In this document: piece after piece, positions 8,086-14,978 of the stretch | Layout of the letters: every line of letters begins with the position of its first letter | Numbering within the stretch: the stretch's first letter is position 1 | NCBI GenBank assembly: GCA_964580585.1 | Contig: CAZOKZ010000081.1 | Span: 1-18,546 of the forward strand | Direction: 5' to 3' | Source: CAZOKZ01 sp964580585 | GTDB taxonomy: Bacteria; Sumerlaeota; Sumerlaeia; SLMS01; JAHLLQ01 | Length of the DNA: 18,546 nucleotides | The notes under the pieces: model-generated | What the model saw: only the letters and a program-made list of their open reading frames with translations | What the model was told of the DNA's origin: nothing | The model's database searches: none | Made by a program: the position numbers and the translations under genes

Positions 8086-9549
8086 TTACCCCTCGAACTT
8101 TTCACCAAACAAGCGCCGCGAGAGGTTGGTTTGCAACACATTGTCCGGGTCGCAGGCGTTCTTGAGTTCAATGAATTTATCAATCGTTTCGGACGGGAAA
8201 AATTGGCTGATCGCTTCTTCCTGCAGCGTGGCGTCTTTGGCAAAATAAAACCGTCCACCCGCGTCGAGGACAATCCGGTCGAGCCGACGACACAGCGCCC
8301 ATACGTGGCGTCGGTTTTTGGGCGCCACGCGGTAATCCAATGCCAATGAATATCCATCCACCGCATGGGTCATCCAAAACGGGTCGGGCTGGTGTTTTTT
8401 GAAAACACCGAGGTAAGGGGGAAGCCCTTCGCGTTGGGAAATGCGGATCAGTTTTTCGTACACATCCACGGCTGTTTCGCGAGGCAGGAAACTCTGGTAC
8501 TGAATCAACCCGCCGGGGCGATAGGACCATTTCCAGTTCGGTACATAATCGAGCAAAAATGCAAAAGCTGCGTGGGGCTGATAGTACCGGTGTCCTCGTG
8601 GCGTCAGGAGCGTGGACCAGTATTTCGATGTGTTGACCAGTCGCATTCCCCAGTTGTTCATGAAAAATCCCAATGGCCACCAGACCATGGATTTCGGGAT
8701 CGCGCCGAAAATTTTCGTGGGTAATTCCTGGGCCGAAACACGCAAGGTTTCGCGCGGTGCGGGATCCACGCCCTCGGGTAAATAGCCTGCCTGATGGACA
8801 ATGCCGCGCCCGAGTCCCCGCCCGCTCGCCGTGCAATCGATCCACCCGACGAGGTAATCGGATTCGGGCACGCGATCCTCGAATTCATCCACCATTTCCT
8901 GGATATTTCGCGTGCTGAAAACTTCGACCCACAGATTGCCCGAGTGAATCTTCTTCATCTGGAGCGTCACGCGTGTGAAGCACCCGAGCATTCCGAATCC
9001 GCCAATGGCGGCGTGGAACAGGTCGGCATTTTCCGCGCGGCTGCACGTTTTCAACTCGCCCGTAGGCAGCAGAATGTCGAACTCGATGATGTGATTGCCG
9101 AACGGACCGGCTTTGAAATTATTTTTCCCGTGGATGTTCATCGCCGCGCACCCGGCCATCGTGGTGAACATCGTTCCGCTGACCACCGGGGGCCACCATC
9201 CGTCGGGGATAATGGTTTTCCAAAGTTTTTCGATCGTTGCGCCGGGTTCGAGCGTGATCTGGCCCGTTTGCGGGTTCCAATCGAGCACTTTGTTCATGCG
9301 TGTGACGTCGAGCACCAGCCCGCCTTCGTTCAGCGAGGCATCGCCGTAACTTCGCCCTCCACCGCGCAACGCGACCGAAAGTCCCGATTCGTACGCAAGT
9401 TCGAACACAGCACGAATTTCCTCGACTGTGCGCGGCTGGTACAGGTAGCTGAGCGAATTGACCGCCATTCCCCAGCCTTCGACGCGCGCCAAATGGCGCG
9501 GCCCCAGGTGGAATGAGGGGGAAGAAGCAGCAGCGGTAGAGGATGTCAT
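8086..9549 (-). CDS. DprE1-like FAD-dependent oxidase (VAO/GlcD-type flavoprotein)
   Basis: This is a 487-aa protein. The FAD-binding PP-loop motif RGGGRSYGDASLN (about residues 61-75) matches DprE1-type enzymes. The position that holds the covalent FAD histidine in aldonolactone oxidases is Arg here, so FAD is probably non-covalent. The motif NIHGKNN gives H140 (H132 of mycobacterial DprE1) and FAKD gives K438 (K418). The cysteine targeted by benzothiazinones (C387) corresponds to A403. DprE1 oxidises the 2'-hydroxyl of decaprenylphosphoryl-ribose, the first half of an epimerisation completed by an SDR partner; no such partner gene is in the window. The substrate here is unknown and could be another polyprenyl-linked or free sugar. 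ATG at 9549 has AGGAAA 9 bases upstream. No signal peptide or membrane span is seen. The gene diverges from a membrane glycosyltransferase. Confidence 0.88.
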   Translation of the reverse strand: MTSSTAAASSPSFHLGPRHLARVEGWGMAVNSLSYLYQPRTVEEIRAVFELAYESGLSVALRGGGRSYGDASLNEGGLVLDVTRMNKVLDWNPQTGQITLEPGATIEKLWKTIIPDGWWPPVVSGTMFTTMAGCAAMNIHGKNNFKAGPFGNHIIEFDILLPTGELKTCSRAENADLFHAAIGGFGMLGCFTRVTLQMKKIHSGNLWVEVFSTRNIQEMVDEFEDRVPESDYLVGWIDCTASGRGLGRGIVHQAGYLPEGVDPAPRETLRVSAQELPTKIFGAIPKSMVWWPLGFFMNNWGMRLVNTSKYWSTLLTPRGHRYYQPHAAFAFLLDYVPNWKWSYRPGGLIQYQSFLPRETAVDVYEKLIRISQREGLPPYLGVFKKHQPDPFWMTHAVDGYSLALDYRVAPKNRRHVWALCRRLDRIVLDAGGRFYFAKDATLQEEAISQFFPSETIDKFIELKNACDPDNVLQTNLSRRLFGEKFEG

Positions 9550-9786
9550 GCGGTGAGGTTTCCTGCGATTTGGAAGAATACGGGGGACAAGCGCCGATAG
9601 AGTTGCGTTTTTTGGTTACCCGCGCCAAACAAAAACTGCACGCTGGGTGTGCTTGAAGGTGCAATCTCCGGGTTGCGCATCGGATTCAGGCTCTGGTCGG
9701 CTCCCGTCGCCTTCGCCTCGAGTTGCGGAAATGTCCAGCGACGGAGTATTACCGAATCCCCACGCCGTTTTGATCAGGAACCTATC
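9550..9786. promoter_or_regulatory. Divergent intergenic region between oxidase and glycosyltransferase
   Basis: These 237 bases separate two divergent genes and must hold promoters for both. For the plus-strand gene the best candidate is TTGCGG (9723-9728), an 18-base spacer and TATTAC (9747-9752), which would leave a leader of roughly 27 bases. It matches the sigma-70 consensus only partly. No convincing minus-strand promoter or operator palindrome was seen. Confidence 0.3.
9776..9780 (+). promoter_or_regulatory. Ribosome binding site deciding the glycosyltransferase start
   Basis: AGGAA lies 6 bases before ATG at 9787. The frame is open further upstream to a GTG at 9649, but that start lacks a site and would place an unlikely 46-residue extension before the first membrane helix. 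Confidence 0.7.
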
Positions 9787-11352
9787 ATGTCTTCCCATCG
9801 TCGCCTTCATCGTGTTGCCCGTCGGATCGACTGGGCTCTCGTGGCGATGGTGGCGCCGTTTTATGTGCTCTTTTTGATGACCACGATTGGGCGGTTTACG
9901 GTTCCATTCGAGTTGGAATGGAACGAGGGCCACAGCGCCGAACAAGCGCTTCGTTTCGCCCAGGGTTTACCGCTGTATCCCGCGCCCGAGACCGATTGCT
10001 GGGTGCCGTACATGTACGCGCCGCTCTATCATTGGCTATTCGGAGGAATTTTAGCGATTACAGGAAACCTGAGTCTTGTCTGGGGGCGATTGATCTCGAT
10101 TCTCGCCACCTGCGCGACCGGTGTGGGCATCGGCTGGACGGTGCGCAACGTGACGCGGCATTCTGCCGCTGCCTGGTTTGCCGGTCTGTTGTACTTTGCG
10201 TTTTTTGCCCCGACGGGTTTTTGGTTCGATATCGCCCGCAACGATGCCCTGGCGTTTGGGCTATGCGTGTGGGGGATGGGGCTGACGCTGGGAAGGGGGC
10301 TGCGCCCGTGGCAAATCGCCGCTGGGTTCGGGTGCTTCATTCTTGGCGCACTGGCCAAGCAAACTGTCGGGCCCGTGGCGATCGTTTGTGCGGGGATTTT
10401 GCTCCTGCGCGGAGACCGAACAGCCCGCTGGATGACGATGCTCACGATCCTGCTGGGGATAAATTTGCTGATTATTTACACACGAACCGGAAATGAGTGG
10501 TTCTGGAAATACGTGGTCACGAATGCAGGCAATCATCTCAGCGACTGGAATGTATTGATCCCTCAAAACGGTGCCCCGCCGAAAATTTGGGTCGAGGGCC
10601 TGCGTTTTGTTGCGTGGCTGGCGGTTCCGATTCTCGCATGGCTGGTGGCAAGTCTCGCGAAACGCCGTCGTTTGCGCGGAGGGCTGTTTTTGCTGCCAGT
10701 GGGGCTGCTGGCTCTGGGCGCAGTGGGCGGGTACGCAAAGTTCGGCGGTTACATCAACAACTTCCTGCCCATGTTCCTTGGGGTGAGCTTGATCACCGGG
10801 CTTGCGTATGCCGGTTTAGCGCGCTCCCTGTGCGGTGGGTGGCGTTTTATGCTGCCGTTTTTTATGATTTGCCTGATGATTCTGCAAATTTTCCAACCAG
10901 GCTTTAAAACGGGTTTGCTCTACAAACCCCAAGCCCAATGGCCCGACCCGGAATCGATGCGCGCGTACGAAGCCCTGATGACGTGGTTGCGCGAGCGCCG
11001 TGATGCAGACGAGGAAGTCTGGGTTTTTCACCACCAATGGTATGGCATCCAGACGGGTCATCCGACAGGACCGAATGTTGACATGGTGCGATGCGCTACC
11101 TATGCAGGGGACTTGGTGCCCCATTGTTTCGACGAGATTCTCGAGTCGGGCGAATACAAATGGCTGGTGATGGATTCCACGGACATACAATACGAGTGGT
11201 TAGCGCCGGGCATCGACATGTTAATCATGGAATACTATGAACCCGTAGGAGTGATTCCTGGTTACGAAACATTGTCCTGGAAAGCGCTGGGTCCCGTGAC
11301 CGGCGCTCCTGTCCGGCCACAGATGATCTATCAAAGGCGGGATGAAAGATAA
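9787..11352 (+). CDS. GT-C family polytopic membrane glycosyltransferase (GT39/ArnT-like)
   Basis: This is a 521-aa protein with about 10-12 hydrophobic segments between residues 14 and about 385 and a hydrophilic C-terminal tail of about 120 residues. The first extramembrane loop carries acidic residues in FELEWNEG (residues 41-48), followed by A-L-R-F-A-Q-G-L-P-L-Y. This is the typical GT-C pattern of acidic loop-1 residues followed by G-x-x-x-Y. GT-C enzymes transfer sugars from polyprenyl-phosphate donors on the outer face of the cytoplasmic membrane. The acceptor cannot be told from sequence; protein, lipid or envelope glycan are all possible. It diverges from a DprE1-like oxidase, an enzyme class that makes polyprenyl-phosphate sugars. 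It ends 19 bases from the stop of the convergent Gfo/Idh gene. Confidence 0.78.
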   Translation: MSSHRRLHRVARRIDWALVAMVAPFYVLFLMTTIGRFTVPFELEWNEGHSAEQALRFAQGLPLYPAPETDCWVPYMYAPLYHWLFGGILAITGNLSLVWGRLISILATCATGVGIGWTVRNVTRHSAAAWFAGLLYFAFFAPTGFWFDIARNDALAFGLCVWGMGLTLGRGLRPWQIAAGFGCFILGALAKQTVGPVAIVCAGILLLRGDRTARWMTMLTILLGINLLIIYTRTGNEWFWKYVVTNAGNHLSDWNVLIPQNGAPPKIWVEGLRFVAWLAVPILAWLVASLAKRRRLRGGLFLLPVGLLALGAVGGYAKFGGYINNFLPMFLGVSLITGLAYAGLARSLCGGWRFMLPFFMICLMILQIFQPGFKTGLLYKPQAQWPDPESMRAYEALMTWLRERRDADEEVWVFHHQWYGIQTGHPTGPNVDMVRCATYAGDLVPHCFDEILESGEYKWLVMDSTDIQYEWLAPGIDMLIMEYYEPVGVIPGYETLSWKALGPVTGAPVRPQMIYQRRDER

Positions 11353-11371
11353 CTGGTGGCGCTTTCCGGCT

Positions 11372-12304
11372 TTATGCCTTATCCTTCAGCATCTTCCGCA
11401 ATCCCTGCTCGATTTGAGCGGCTTTCGAGAAATCGAATGCGCCGAGGGCCAGCGCTTCGTCGCGCGTCATCATTCCGGTGCCAACATCGAGGAACGTTTT
11501 CACCGACTGGCAATTGGCTTCAAACCAGATGTCGTGTTCGGCGGTGGAATATTCACCCGCGTTAACTGGTTCGCCGTTCAATGTAATCGGCGTGAAATTC
11601 CACCCCTTTTCTGGCTGATAACCGCCCGTGGTGCGTAAAATCCCCGATGTGCCGACGATGGTGATGTCGTATTGCAGGCCCGTCCAGGGTGCCTGGAACA
11701 GGTTCATGTTCAGCGTCTGGTTTCCATTTTCCAGCACTGTCGAGATGTTCGCGCGGCCCTCTGGATTGTGCAGTTGCACCAACTCAAAATCGCCAAATGC
11801 GTGGTTTAACCACGCCAGGGGATGCACGGCGACATCGAGGAACCACGCCACGGGTGAATGATCGATTGGAAAATTGACCGTGCTGTTGACGACGATACGG
11901 AAAACGTCCCCTGCGTGTCCGTGATCGACCAGTTGTTTCAGCGAGCGGGCCGTTTCCAGAAACGGAAACGCATAGTTCACAAACACGGGATTGTGGGCGT
12001 GCTTTTTGACGAGTCGCGAGGCGATGGGAGCGCCAGCCAGCGGTTTTTCGCACAATACCAATTTATCGGCGGCGAACCGGTCGATGTACTCCAAGTGCGT
12101 TCTGGCAGGCGTAGCGATGACGATTATGTCGGCTTCGGACAATTCATCCGGGCTTGTTGCGGCGACAGGTACATGCTCTTCATCGGCGATTTGCCGGGTT
12201 TTTTCCGGGCTGCGCCCCATCAATGCGTGGATCTCATGTCCCCAGCGACGAAACGTGCCTACGTGCACACGTCCCCACTGGGTGCCAAGAATGGCAACTT
12301 TCAT
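11372..12304 (-). CDS. Gfo/Idh/MocA-family NAD(P)-dependent oxidoreductase
   Basis: This is a 310-aa protein. The N-terminal Rossmann fold starts MKVAILGTQWGRVHVGTF, with a slightly unusual glycine motif (G-T-Q-W-G). The family signature CEKPLA holds the conserved lysine K87, and the D-x-x-x-H pair in WFLDVAVHPLAW (D157, H161) matches the second catalytic motif. Such enzymes oxidise, reduce or epimerise sugars, inositols or amino-sugar nucleotides; the substrate cannot be named. ATG at 12304 was chosen because GGGAG (12313-12317 on the complement) lies 8 bases upstream; a TTG at 12319 overlaps that site and is rejected. At about 310 residues it is slightly shorter than many family members. 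The stop lies 19 bases from the convergent glycosyltransferase gene. A candidate promoter/operator lies about 180 bases upstream. Confidence 0.88.
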   Translation of the reverse strand: MKVAILGTQWGRVHVGTFRRWGHEIHALMGRSPEKTRQIADEEHVPVAATSPDELSEADIIVIATPARTHLEYIDRFAADKLVLCEKPLAGAPIASRLVKKHAHNPVFVNYAFPFLETARSLKQLVDHGHAGDVFRIVVNSTVNFPIDHSPVAWFLDVAVHPLAWLNHAFGDFELVQLHNPEGRANISTVLENGNQTLNMNLFQAPWTGLQYDITIVGTSGILRTTGGYQPEKGWNFTPITLNGEPVNAGEYSTAEHDIWFEANCQSVKTFLDVGTGMMTRDEALALGAFDFSKAAQIEQGLRKMLKDKA

Positions 12305-12574
12305 CGGCGTGACTCCCAAGGGTATGTGTGGGTGAAATAAACCGAACGGATCGCCGAGGCAAGCGCAGGATGCATTATTCCTGTGGCGATCATGCAGAAA
12401 ATCGGAAGTATTCCGACGCGGGAATTATTGGACGGACTTCTCCCCGAGAAATCCATCCCTCGCTCCCGATTATGATAACTACCTATTCATTATATATTAA
12501 TCGGGAGTCTCCCGCGAACAAGTTGAATGGGGCAACTACTTTTTGGGGTAGCCAATAACCATTTTCTGAATCCC
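12305..12574. other. Intergenic leader/upstream region without a convincing gene
   Basis: These 270 bases lie between two minus-strand genes. The small frames here on either strand lack ribosome sites and protein-like composition. The notable content is the inverted-repeat cluster and candidate promoter at 12463-12521. Confidence 0.6.
12463..12521 (-). promoter_or_regulatory. Candidate promoter with operator-like inverted repeats upstream of the Gfo/Idh gene
   Basis: Reading the minus strand, TTGTTC (12516-12521) and TAATAT (12494-12499) are 16 bases apart. A perfect consensus TATAAT overlaps at 12489-12494, though its spacing to TTGTTC would be 21. The palindrome CGGGAGACTCCCG (12502-12514) fills the spacer. 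A 10-base element, CTCCCGATTA on the plus strand at 12463-12472, is the exact inverse of 12498-12507. There are thus three copies of the CTCCCG/CGGGAG core around the -10. This layout suits a repressor site. The leader to ATG 12304 would be about 180 bases. Confidence 0.4.
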
Positions 12575-13120
12575 TTACGGTTCCTGCTTCGTTTGTTCCG
12601 CCATTTCCAGGTATTTGTCAGACTCGACGAATTCAAGTATCGACTGGACGATGTGCGCGACGGCAGCAGCGGGCCCATGAGCAACGGCGTCGAGATAATT
12701 TCCCACATCCGGATTGCGTTCTTCTTCGTATTGGTTGGTGCGCGGTTTTTCCGTGTCGGCGACGGGGCACTCGATACGCGGCTGGCGTAAATGCCCAAGC
12801 AGCACGCCTTCTTCCGTCGAGCGGACGCCGATCAGTTCACCGTTCAGGTACAGGCGCCCGGGGATTTGCCCGATATAGTGATTGTCGGGGCGCAAAAACC
12901 GAGTCTGGGCCAGGATTATTTCATGCGCCTTGCCGTCGCCGTCGCGCGCCATCAGGGAAATCGATCCGCCGTCGAGCGCGAAGGCTCCGTTTTCAAAAAT
13001 CAAGGTTTCGGGAATTCCCGCCATCGGGTGGTGTGCTCCAATCGTTAAGTTAACAGAACTTCCCCGACCGCCGAGCGGCTGGTCAAGCGTGGAAGCGGGC
13101 GAGGGGTGTCTTCCAGGCAT
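12575..13120 (-). CDS. Hypothetical protein, no recognised family
   Basis: This is a 181-aa frame. The start is placed at ATG 13120 because AAGGAG (13131-13136 on the complement) lies 10 bases upstream. A second ATG at 13024 (149 aa), with GGAG 11 bases upstream, is nearly as good and begins where the sequence becomes clearly protein-like. Residues about 30-110 look beta-rich and the last 55 residues look helical. There is no signal peptide, membrane span or known catalytic motif that I can identify. The frame continues open beyond 13120 into the opposite-strand SPFH gene, but that extension is low in complexity and unlikely to be used. The gene is transcribed toward the Gfo/Idh gene and away from the SPFH gene. 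Confidence 0.5.
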   Translation of the reverse strand: MPGRHPSPASTLDQPLGGRGSSVNLTIGAHHPMAGIPETLIFENGAFALDGGSISLMARDGDGKAHEIILAQTRFLRPDNHYIGQIPGRLYLNGELIGVRSTEEGVLLGHLRQPRIECPVADTEKPRTNQYEEERNPDVGNYLDAVAHGPAAAVAHIVQSILEFVESDKYLEMAEQTKQEP

Positions 13121-13259
13121 CGATGAACTGCTCCTTGCGCCCGGGTGCCCGCTGGGAAACCATCCCGCGGTTTTATTATTGGGAAAAATATTTTGCGGAA
13201 AATGAATACTTGAGCCCTTTCGCCATATCGTTTGGTGAATGGCTTGGGAAATTGTCAGG

Positions 13260-13265
13260 AAGGAG
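13260..13265 (+). promoter_or_regulatory. Ribosome binding site deciding the start of the second SPFH gene
   Basis: AAGGAG lies 6 bases before ATG at 13272. An in-frame ATG at 13239 lies upstream of this site, so the 13272 start is preferred. It also puts the hydrophobic segment at the very N-terminus. Confidence 0.8.
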
Positions 13266-13271
13266 TTTGCG

Positions 13272-14894
13272 ATGGTTCTATTGATTATTGCCGTGGTGCT
13301 GGCTGTGATTTTGGCAATTACGGGGTCGGTGTTAATTAAGGACAAGCGGTTCTATGGAATCGCTGCGTACGCAGGGGCGGCGATCGTGTTGGTGTTGGGG
13401 CTCGCGCTATCGAGCGTTTATTTTGTCGATTCGGACAAGGTCGGGATTGTCGATAAATACTGGGGCGGCGCGTCGTTGGCCGAAGGCCGCATTATTGCCG
13501 TGGAGGGAGAAAACGGCATCCAGGCGGAAATTCTGCGCGCGGGACTGCATTGGTGGAAATTTGCGTGGCAGTTACGCATCGAGCAAGTCCCTCTCGTTCA
13601 GGTCAATCCCGGGGAAATCGGCATTATCGAAACCAAGGACGGATCGCCGATGCCGCCGAATCAGGTTTTTGCGCCCGAGTGGGATAAGGACGAAGTGAAA
13701 AAAATGCTCGAAGCCAAAAATTTCCTGACCGACGGGCAGGGGATCAAAGGCCCACAGCTCACCGTTCTGGGTCCCGGTCAATATGCGGTGAATACGAAAC
13801 TCTACACGATTAATCCGGTGCCGATTACGACAATCGACAAGGGCTTCATCGGTGTGGTGAAAGCCAACGTTCCGGGAATTCCATCCACTCTGAAACAAGT
13901 GTTTGAACCGCTGAATCTGGACGGTGCGCCTTATCCCGAAGGTACTGTCAAACCCGGAAATGTCGGGGTGTGGGGCGTGACATTGCCCCCGGGTAAATAT
14001 TGGGTGCACCCCGAAGCGTTTGAAGTCACCGCTGTGGATATTCGCAAACAGACAATCAATTTCCTTGGCGAAACGGGCCAGGGCAAAGAAGCCGAAACCT
14101 CTGCCGTGCGCGTGAAAGCCAAGGACGGTTTCCAGTTCTACATCGACAACACCGTGATTTATCACGTCGAACCCGAGGATGCGCCGCGCGTTGTTGCCAT
14201 CGTCGGCGATCCCACGCGCATTCGCGAAGTCGTCATTTCGCAAAACCGCAAAACCATGCGCGATAAAGTGGGCGAGACGGAAACGCTGTCTTACGTCAAC
14301 GATCGCGTGATGCAGCAAAAAGTTGCCACGGAAGCACTGTCAAAGGTTCTCGCGCCTTACGGCGTGACCGTCGATGACGTGAACATCCGCGATATGTACG
14401 ACCAGCAACTCGAAGCGTTGTTGAAAACGCAAAGCGAACGCGAAATCGCCAAGCAACAACAGGTGACGTTCGAGCAGCAAAAAGTCGCGGCACAAAAGCA
14501 GCAGGAACTGAATGCAGCGCGCCAGGCAGCCGAAGAAGAAAAGAGCCTGCAAACCGCGATTTATGACGTGCAGCGCGAAGAGCAGTCGAAAAAGCGCGTG
14601 ATTATCAAGGCGGAAGCCGATGCCGAGCAGGTGCGCATCAAGGCGCAGGCGGATGCGGATGCGATTAAACTGAAGGGTGACGCCGAGGCTGAACGTTATG
14701 AGAAAATCGTCAAAGCGCTCGGCGAAAGCAATGCCACCGCGATTGAAATCATCGAGCGTGTGCGCGATGAGATCGGAAAAATCCAGTTGCCCGATACGCT
14801 CGTGATGGGTGGTGGCGCGGGAGGTACCGACGAAGCTATCGGCGCGCGCGTGCTGCAATTGCTCAGCCCGCAAAACAAACCGCCGGTGAAATAA
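13272..14894 (+). CDS. SPFH/Band 7 membrane protein with repeated N-terminal modules
   Basis: This is a 540-aa protein. Two hydrophobic segments (residues about 1-21 and 29-50) form a likely hairpin anchor. Three similar beta-rich modules follow. They begin near DKVGIVDKYWGG (55), PGEIGIIETKDG (113) and DKGFIGVVKANV (189); the second and third each reach a PG-x-Y turn (GPGQY near 167, PPGKYW near 239), and the first reaches GLHWW near 91. A Band 7-like region continues to about 375 (S-A-V-R-V-K-A-K-D-G-F near 277, then the I-R-E-V-V-I helix). Residues about 380-510 are a Gln/Glu/Ala-rich coiled coil. SPFH proteins form large membrane-bound rings or cages that organise lipids or regulate proteases. 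It is not close to the flotillin at 5777-7912 in layout. It diverges from the hypothetical gene at 12575 and converges on the beta-helix gene. Confidence 0.85.
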   Translation: MVLLIIAVVLAVILAITGSVLIKDKRFYGIAAYAGAAIVLVLGLALSSVYFVDSDKVGIVDKYWGGASLAEGRIIAVEGENGIQAEILRAGLHWWKFAWQLRIEQVPLVQVNPGEIGIIETKDGSPMPPNQVFAPEWDKDEVKKMLEAKNFLTDGQGIKGPQLTVLGPGQYAVNTKLYTINPVPITTIDKGFIGVVKANVPGIPSTLKQVFEPLNLDGAPYPEGTVKPGNVGVWGVTLPPGKYWVHPEAFEVTAVDIRKQTINFLGETGQGKEAETSAVRVKAKDGFQFYIDNTVIYHVEPEDAPRVVAIVGDPTRIREVVISQNRKTMRDKVGETETLSYVNDRVMQQKVATEALSKVLAPYGVTVDDVNIRDMYDQQLEALLKTQSEREIAKQQQVTFEQQKVAAQKQQELNAARQAAEEEKSLQTAIYDVQREEQSKKRVIIKAEADAEQVRIKAQADADAIKLKGDAEAERYEKIVKALGESNATAIEIIERVRDEIGKIQLPDTLVMGGGAGGTDEAIGARVLQLLSPQNKPPVK

Positions 14895-14926
14895 TAGGGA
14901 AGCAGGATAGCGTTAAAAATTCAACT

Positions 14927-14965
14927 GGGGACGGAGGAAATAACTCCGTCCCCAAAAACGTTTTT
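14927..14965. terminator. Perfect 10-bp hairpin between convergent genes (terminator or REP-like)
   Basis: GGGGACGGAG (14927-14936) and CTCCGTCCCC (14944-14953) form a perfect 10-bp stem with a 7-base loop. AAAAACGTTTTT follows on the plus side. It lies 32 bases past the SPFH stop and 25 bases from the beta-helix stop, so it can serve both genes. The T-run begins 7 bases after the stem, which is not ideal for an intrinsic terminator. The GGGGACGGAG palindrome also resembles REP-type elements mobilised by RAYT (REP-associated tyrosine) transposases. I saw no second copy in this window. Confidence 0.5.
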
Positions 14966-14978
14966 ACGAGAAATCGCC

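Noticed and set aside
8794..9516. 240-aa plus-strand frame opposite the DprE1-like gene
   Set aside because: The opposite strand encodes a protein with clear family motifs; this frame shows none and is Arg/His-rich as expected for an antisense shadow.
9649..9786. N-terminal extension of the glycosyltransferase to GTG 9649
   Set aside because: There is no ribosome site at the GTG. ATG 9787 has AGGAA at 6 bases, and the extension lacks membrane or signal features.
13572..14318. 248-aa minus-strand frame inside the second SPFH gene
   Set aside because: It is Phe/His/Arg-rich and has no motif. The plus strand carries a well-supported SPFH protein.
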